Below are positions 7,104-10,699 of a DNA stretch of 10,699 nt, piece by piece. Origin of the DNA: DATDRM01 sp035291705. Its GTDB lineage: Bacteria > Chloroflexota > Anaerolineae > Anaerolineales > UBA4823. Under the pieces are notes generated by a model. It searched no databases. It saw only the letters and a list, made by a program, of their open reading frames with translations, and had not been told where the DNA came from. The first letter of the stretch is position 1; each line of letters opens with the position of its first letter. Where the stretch lies: NCBI GenBank assembly GCA_035291705.1, contig DATDRM010000343.1, positions 1 through 10,699 of the forward strand. The letters are read 5' to 3'. Made by a program: the position numbers and the translations under genes.

Positions 7104-7121
7104 CCATAAAAAAAGAATAAA
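7104..7121 (-). promoter_or_regulatory. KdpE-like operator before module 2
   Basis: TTTATTCTTTTTTTATGG on the minus strand contains two TTTAT half-sites 11 bases apart, the spacing expected for a tandem dimer of an OmpR/PhoB-type regulator. It matches the element before module 3 at 16 of 18 positions and sits 2 bases plus the -35 flank (4 bases after the second TTTAT-plus-N) upstream of the -35. Its left end overlaps the U-tract of the module 3 terminator, which could explain part of the T-richness. That it binds KdpE is inference from similarity, from memory, to the E. coli kdpFABC site. Confidence 0.5.
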
Positions 7122-7160
7122 AAAAGGGGTCTTAGACCGCCAATGGCGTTCTGAAAACCC
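7119..7160 (-). terminator. Intrinsic terminator after the module 3 permease
   Basis: On the minus strand GGGTTTT (7160-7154) pairs with AAGACCC (7133-7127) with one G-T wobble, enclosing a CGCC-ATT-GGCG hairpin. One C and then seven T follow (7125-7119). It lies about 63 bases after the permease stop at 7223 and would separate module 3 from module 2. Confidence 0.6.
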
Positions 7161-7222
7161 AATATTTATATTAAACACTTCAGAAAGCAACAGATCTGGG
7201 TAGGATTGAAGCCCGAGAAGTC

Positions 7223-9037
7223 TTAGCGGCTTGCAGGATGGGTTCCTGCTCGCTTACCACCCAATTTTGGCGTTGACGGCAGGTCAAGGTATGGTGCTAA
7301 GATAGAAGGCGCTTCGGGGTGATCAATATGTAAGGCGTGGTCATAATCGCCGGCGGGTACGGGTGGGGTGTAACGCACCGGGCGGTAGATACCAAACAAA
7401 GCGTAGAATCGAGAAATGGCCACCAGCAAGGAATAGCGGTATTCCTGCATGCTCAGCGACTGCCACTCAACAATGGAGGCCATCGCGCCCCTAACCCGTG
7501 CTTTTTCACGCACAATGCGATGAATCTGTTTCGGTTCGCGATAGCCGATGGGGGAAAGTAGCACCAGGTGCGCCGTTGTAAAGAGTGTGGTGAAGGTCAA
7601 TAAGCGCACCCAGCCGCCTTCTTCCCACTTGCCAACGATCTGACCCACGAACACAGTGCCTGACAGGGCAGCCGCCAGGCCCGCGCCGATCGCGCCCCAT
7701 TTGCGGATGCGACCCGAGTAGGTCTGCAACACATGTTTACGAACTGCCAGGCCCATGATCATAATCGGCAAAAAAACTCCCACCCCGTAGAATGGCACTG
7801 CCACACTCGTCCGCCCTCTGACCAGCAACATTATAAATACAGCTACAATGAAAGTGAACGTTACCGAGCGTGTGAAGGTGCCTTTTTTGTCACGGTAGAT
7901 GATGAGCTCCGGGATCTCACCGATGGCAACATCGCGCCATTCGGTCGCCTGGGCATCCTGGAGAGCTGTCATTGATGCTGCCGACAGCAAGGCCACCGCC
8001 AGGAGCTGGTAAGTCCAAAACAGGATCGTGCCACCCGGCACCTGGCCAAAGCCGATCCAGGCCAGGTTGCCCACCAGTGTGCGGCCCAGAGTACCATCGA
8101 AGGCGTCGAAGCGGATGGCGAAGGTCGTCAGGAAGAAGGTCGTCAAGCCGCCGTAGAACAGGAATGAGGTCTGCACGAAGCGGCCGATACCCGACTTGCC
8201 GCTGTAAAAATTCCACACGCCTTTAAGCTGCGGCAGGCGTACTTTGCCCCATTTGACGATCCCAGCGTCTTCGTTCTTAAAAAACTGAATGCCATTCGAT
8301 ACGGCTTCCAGGCCAGTCAAGGCTACCATGCCTTTCATGATCGCTGTCAGCATGTGATACAAAGCCTGGCCGATCGTGACGGGTTGGGCTTCCTCCATAC
8401 TCGGTAAGCCGCCCACACCCCTGAAATGCGCAATGAACAGGCCGATCGCCAAAGTAATGGTCAGCATGACGAAGATGCCCAACAGGGTGAACACCACCCG
8501 CGCCGACTCTCCGCGCCCCCGGATCGTGAGATACCACGTGGTCGCGGCTAAGATTGCTCCCAACAAGAAGTGCAGCCACCAGTGCTTACCATACAGGTTC
8601 AGAATAGAAAGTATCTGGTCGCCGCCTGAGAGCGCCGAAACAACGATCGTCAAAATGTAGTCCTCGATAAGGGTTATGGCAACGATCAGGCTCAGGGTGG
8701 GCTTCAAGTACCGCATCGAGGCGGTATAAGAACCCCCACCTTCATTAAAAACCCCCAAAGAGTACATGTACAATCCGCCGAAAACCATATTGGCGATGGC
8801 GATGGCCGCGGCAGTTAAATAGCCATAATGTTCAAGGCCATAAGGATGCAAGGCATGCAACATTTCACCACTGGCGTAATAAAACGAGGTGAAATAATCC
8901 ACTCCAAATAACGCCAGGGCTGCCAGCAGGCCGATCTGCCCGGCGCCGTGCACGTGGGCGTCTTCCGGTCGTTCGCGCGGCGAGGCACGATAAGAAAGGT
9001 AAACAATTACCAGTAGAAGCAAGATCGAAAAAACCAT
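7223..9037 (-). CDS. KimA-like APC-superfamily potassium permease, module 3
   Basis: Inner-membrane permease of 604 residues from the chosen ATG, inferred K+ importer. KimA-type ligand positions D47, Y54, D126, T130, S134, T241 and E244 are kept in GVDYFTSFYY, EDYILTIVVS and ALTGLEAVSN. It has the N-terminal helix (2-16), the PRERPEDAHVHGAGQ segment (20-34), the EDAGIVKWGK and FYSGKSGIGR loop after TM6, and the soluble tail with SIVEWQSL, AGDYDHALHIDH and SILAPYLD. The final 15 or so residues (GGKRAGTHPASR at the very end) are basic and differ from the other copies. A TTG at 9070, overlapping the previous gene by 19 bases, would add 11 residues. ATG 9037 is preferred because AGAGGA stands 8 bases upstream and the N-terminus then matches module 1. 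A strong candidate terminator follows. Amino acid transport is the alternative that a generic APC family assignment would give. Confidence 0.93.
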   Translation of the reverse strand: MVFSILLLLVIVYLSYRASPRERPEDAHVHGAGQIGLLAALALFGVDYFTSFYYASGEMLHALHPYGLEHYGYLTAAAIAIANMVFGGLYMYSLGVFNEGGGSYTASMRYLKPTLSLIVAITLIEDYILTIVVSALSGGDQILSILNLYGKHWWLHFLLGAILAATTWYLTIRGRGESARVVFTLLGIFVMLTITLAIGLFIAHFRGVGGLPSMEEAQPVTIGQALYHMLTAIMKGMVALTGLEAVSNGIQFFKNEDAGIVKWGKVRLPQLKGVWNFYSGKSGIGRFVQTSFLFYGGLTTFFLTTFAIRFDAFDGTLGRTLVGNLAWIGFGQVPGGTILFWTYQLLAVALLSAASMTALQDAQATEWRDVAIGEIPELIIYRDKKGTFTRSVTFTFIVAVFIMLLVRGRTSVAVPFYGVGVFLPIMIMGLAVRKHVLQTYSGRIRKWGAIGAGLAAALSGTVFVGQIVGKWEEGGWVRLLTFTTLFTTAHLVLLSPIGYREPKQIHRIVREKARVRGAMASIVEWQSLSMQEYRYSLLVAISRFYALFGIYRPVRYTPPVPAGDYDHALHIDHPEAPSILAPYLDLPSTPKLGGKRAGTHPASR

Positions 9038-9045
9038 TTCAAATA

Positions 9046-9051
9046 TCCTCT
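9046..9051 (-). promoter_or_regulatory. Ribosome binding site deciding the module 3 permease start
   Basis: AGAGGA on the minus strand lies 8 bases before ATG 9037 and directly after the TAA of the companion gene. It supports 9037 rather than the in-frame TTG at 9070. Confidence 0.7.
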
Positions 9052-10050
9052 TTACCGCTGCTTGCAGCAATTATTCTCAAAGGCCAATTCCAGGGTTTTC
9101 AATTCTTCCAGGAGATGATCGCGCGTCGAAGGGCTGAGTTGCGGGTCGTGCTCGACCTTGATCTGCTCCAACTTTGAAGCAAGCACCAGGAAAGCTGCTA
9201 CGAACATGACCCTTCCCGCTGGGATCACCTGGATTTCCCGAAATCCTATCTCCAACACCCGATCGTCGAAGTAAGGCAGACTCAGGCTGAGCCCGCGGTT
9301 TAGGTTGTGGGTAGCCGCTCGCCGCTGGATGGTGCAGACGATCTCGCCTGTCTCATGGCGCGCCAGGGATCGTCCCTGGGTGACCAGCTGACCGAGCACC
9401 CCGGATCGCCTTTGTTGGTATCCAACATCCGCGACGATGTAAGCAGCGAATCCACTTGCAACTTTAAGGATTGATAGATAACGCTGCATCGAGTCAATAC
9501 ACGCTCGCGCCTCCTCCATCGAATTCACCAGCAAATTATCCTGCTCGTCGAAGGCCACCCACTGCGGCATGATGATCCGGCCTGCCCAAGAGGTGAAAGG
9601 CTCGTGAACTTCATCCCGGCGAGCAACAGGGAGCATCGTGTGCGCCATGTGCATGGCGATCGCATGTCTCAACAATCTGGCACTGGTGGAGATGGCTTGC
9701 TCGAATGAGGCTTCCAGTTCCAAGAGACGCTGGCGCAATTCTGAATACTCGAGAATATCCATGAGACCGCCGATCTTCTGTTCCCGCTGGTCTTGTGGCA
9801 ACGTCAGGGCAACCCACTCGCCTGTGCCATCAACTTTGCAAACCACCTGATCCGGTAGAGTAAAGTAAAGTGGAGATATGCGATCTACCATGGCTTTCGC
9901 TACCAGGCGGGCCTGCAATTCGAACATGCGCTGAACCCTTGGTGGTTGTATATAAAAAAGGGTCTCTTGTGCCTGGTATTCGAGTTGTAACTGGTCAGCC
10001 AAATCCTCTTTAAGCAATGTAACCGGTGCATTGAATAATTGTGTGGCCAT
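9052..10050 (-). CDS. Soluble companion protein of unknown family, module 3 (332 aa)
   Basis: Third member of the unrecognised companion family. There is no signal peptide or membrane segment. Conserved blocks: EYQAQETLF (24-32), QARLVAKAM (46-54), TLPDQVVCKVDG (64-75), RLLELEAS (108-115), MAHTMLP (135-141), MPQWVAFDEQDNLLVNS (161-177), then GQLVTQGRSLARHETGEI, LSLPYFDD, IQVIPAGR and SPSTRDHLLEEL. It is the most divergent at its C-terminus, ending NNCCKQR where the others end in Ser-rich tails, and FEVIPAGR is IQVIPAGR. ATG 10050 has AGAGGA about 6 bases upstream and the N-terminus (MATQ) resembles MITQ of module 2. The stop is 14 bases before the permease ATG and its last codons touch the permease ribosome site. 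It is the first gene after the kdpE-like terminator and a KdpE-like operator, so a role in potassium uptake or its control is likely; the molecular activity is unknown. Confidence 0.88.
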   Translation of the reverse strand: MATQLFNAPVTLLKEDLADQLQLEYQAQETLFYIQPPRVQRMFELQARLVAKAMVDRISPLYFTLPDQVVCKVDGTGEWVALTLPQDQREQKIGGLMDILEYSELRQRLLELEASFEQAISTSARLLRHAIAMHMAHTMLPVARRDEVHEPFTSWAGRIIMPQWVAFDEQDNLLVNSMEEARACIDSMQRYLSILKVASGFAAYIVADVGYQQRRSGVLGQLVTQGRSLARHETGEIVCTIQRRAATHNLNRGLSLSLPYFDDRVLEIGFREIQVIPAGRVMFVAAFLVLASKLEQIKVEHDPQLSPSTRDHLLEELKTLELAFENNCCKQR

Positions 10051-10124
10051 CGCTTCCTCTCAATCTTTCCATCTTATTATTGCGAAGCATCTTTATTCTT
10101 TACCGATTGAGTGTACATAACACA

Positions 10125-10153
10125 AATAAAAACCGAAAATTTTTTTTGACCAA
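10125..10153 (-). promoter_or_regulatory. Promoter of module 3
   Basis: TTGGTC (10153-10148) and TTTATT (10130-10125) are 17 bases apart on the minus strand. The arrangement is the same as before module 2: operator, 4 bases, TTG(G/C)T(C/T), 17 bases, TTTATT. Transcription would start near 10118, leaving a leader of about 68 bases before ATG 10050. Confidence 0.5.
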
Positions 10154-10155
10154 TT

Positions 10156-10173
10156 CAATAAAAAAAGTATAAA
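10156..10173 (-). promoter_or_regulatory. KdpE-like operator before module 3
   Basis: TTTATACTTTTTTTATTG on the minus strand has TTTAT half-sites 11 bases apart. The first 15 bases equal, as I remember it, the core of the E. coli KdpE site in the kdpFABC promoter (TTTATACTTTTTTTACA). It ends 2 bases before the -35 hexamer, and the kdpE-like gene lies immediately upstream beyond a terminator. Binding is inferred, not shown. Confidence 0.55.
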
Positions 10174-10188
10174 ATCCTCCCTGGAAAC

Positions 10189-10234
10189 AAAAAACCCCTC
10201 TGCCTTCCCCTGAATGGGGAAAGGAAGAGGGGTT
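10189..10234 (-). terminator. Strong intrinsic terminator after the kdpE-like gene
   Basis: On the minus strand AACCCCTCTTCCTTTCCCC and GGGGAAGGCAGAGGGGTT form a stem of about 17 pairs with one or two mismatches around an ATTCA loop, followed by six T (10194-10189). It starts 27 bases after the stop at 10261. The mirrored A- and T-rich flanks could let it work weakly on the other strand too. Confidence 0.92.
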
Positions 10235-10260
10235 TAGGGTGATGGATTAGGGTAAAAAGG

Positions 10261-10699
10261 TTAATCTTCCACTACGAATCGATACCCTATCCCTGGTTCA
10301 TTCAATATATACTGGGGTTGTTCGGGGTCGTCTTCTAGTTTCTTACGTAGCTGCCGGATATATACCCGCAAATACTCGACGCGGTCCACGTCTGCCGGAT
10401 CCCAAACTGCCGCCAGGATCGCCCGGTGGGTCAACAATCGGCCGGCGTTGGCCGCCAGGTAGGCCAGCAGCTTAAACTCGGTCGCCGTCAGTTTCACTTC
10501 AACTTCGTTGCGCTTGACGACATGTTGCGCCAGATCGATCTCCAACGGTCCCGCGGTGACCACTGTCCTCTTACTGCCCATCGCCTGGGTCGAGTGACGT
10601 TGCGCCACGCGGATGCGCGCCAGCAGTTCCTCGATCCCGAAGGGCTTGGTCAGGTAATCGTCCGCCCCGCTGTCCAGGGCCATCACCTTGTCGCGCTCG
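10261..10699 (-). CDS. kdpE: KdpE-like response regulator, C-terminal part (runs off the right edge)
   Basis: This is a transcriptional regulator of the OmpR/PhoB family, normally phosphorylated by a sensor kinase (KdpD) and acting on K+ uptake genes. About 145 codons are visible. They begin in the receiver domain at ERDKVMALDSGADDYLTKPF, which contains the conserved Lys of the TKPF motif; the phospho-acceptor Asp lies outside the window. A winged-helix DNA-binding domain follows, with LTATEFKLLAYLA, a recognition region YLRVYIRQLRKKLEDD and the closing wing NEPGIGYRF. The HYLRVYxxQLRKKLE and PxxIxxEPGxGYRF style is what I recall for KdpE rather than PhoB or OmpR. The apparent ATG at about 10686 is internal, because the frame continues to the window edge. 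The gene ends in a strong terminator, and KdpE-like sites stand before the next two transcription units. Confidence 0.85.
   Translation of the reverse strand, partial: ERDKVMALDSGADDYLTKPFGIEELLARIRVAQRHSTQAMGSKRTVVTAGPLEIDLAQHVVKRNEVEVKLTATEFKLLAYLAANAGRLLTHRAILAAVWDPADVDRVEYLRVYIRQLRKKLEDDPEQPQYILNEPGIGYRFVVED

Larger units (their letters stand above)
953..10050 (-). repeat. Tandem array of three diverged companion-permease modules
   Basis: Modules at 10050-7223, 6949-4149 and 3928-953 are head-to-tail direct repeats with the same gene order and close to the same length. The relationship is clear at protein level across both genes. Modules 2 and 3 resemble each other most (EDAGIVKWGK, DHPEAPSILAPYLD and ALTGLEA shared), with module 1 the outlier. 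Each module is preceded by its own leader of 210-273 bases, so these look like old duplications with separate transcription units, not a recent amplification. Confidence 0.9.

Noticed and set aside
953..9037. Permeases as amino acid or polyamine transporters
   Set aside because: The superfamily fits, but the KimA-type ligand residues and the KdpE context favour K+. It is kept as an alternative, not as the call.
9038..9070. TTG start at 9070 for the module 3 permease
   Set aside because: It overlaps the companion gene and lacks a Shine-Dalgarno, while ATG 9037 has AGAGGA at 8 bases and aligns with module 1.
10166..10171. TATACT on the minus strand as a -10 box
   Set aside because: It fits the consensus, but no convincing -35 lies upstream (only the terminator U-tract), and it falls inside the element conserved before module 2, where the same position reads TATTCT. 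A regulator site is the better reading.
1..10699. tRNA, rRNA, CRISPR, insertion sequence or attachment site
   Set aside because: I saw no cloverleaf, no short regularly spaced repeats, no transposase and no terminal inverted repeats around the modules.

Overview
The window reads as a bacterial potassium and cation homeostasis locus. Every gene I can support lies on the minus strand, so the genes are transcribed from right to left. Coding GC is moderate to high and varies locally, Shine-Dalgarno sites are conventional, and the gene style recalls environmental Chloroflexota (Anaerolineae-like). That taxonomic guess rests on general resemblance only.

Layout in order of transcription: (1) 10699-10261, the C-terminal part of a KdpE-like response regulator, followed by a strong intrinsic terminator. 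(2) Three diverged tandem copies of one two-gene module, at 10050-7223, 6949-4149 and 3928-953. Each module is a soluble protein of 329-375 residues from a family I do not recognise, followed 14-30 bases later by a membrane permease of 595-605 residues. (3) 956-1, the N-terminal third of a P2-type cation-transporting ATPase, whose ATG overlaps the stop of the last permease by 4 bases (ATGA).

The permeases belong to the APC superfamily and look like relatives of the K+ importer KimA (YdaO) rather than amino acid transporters. The residues that bind K+ or couple protons in KimA, as I remember them, are kept in all three copies (D47, Y54, D126, T130, S134, T/S241, E244). They differ from KimA in having an extra N-terminal hydrophobic helix, a long loop after TM6, and a conserved tail of about 95-107 residues where KimA has a larger cytoplasmic domain.

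The leaders of modules 3 and 2 share the same promoter design: an 18-base element identical at 16 positions, an 11-base-spaced TTTAT direct repeat, 4 bases, TTG(G/C)T(C/T), 17 bases, then TTTATT. The element strongly resembles, from memory, the E. coli KdpE site of kdpFABC. With a kdpE-like gene just upstream, the simplest model is that KdpE switches on KimA-like uptake modules here in place of, or beside, KdpFABC. Module 1 lacks this element. It has a GC-rich, foldable leader with a very strong internal Shine-Dalgarno and a possible 16-codon leader ORF, and it is coupled to the ATPase, so it is probably controlled differently.

The candidate new system is the module itself: an uncharacterised soluble partner paired with a KimA-like K+ permease, kept together through three rounds of divergence.
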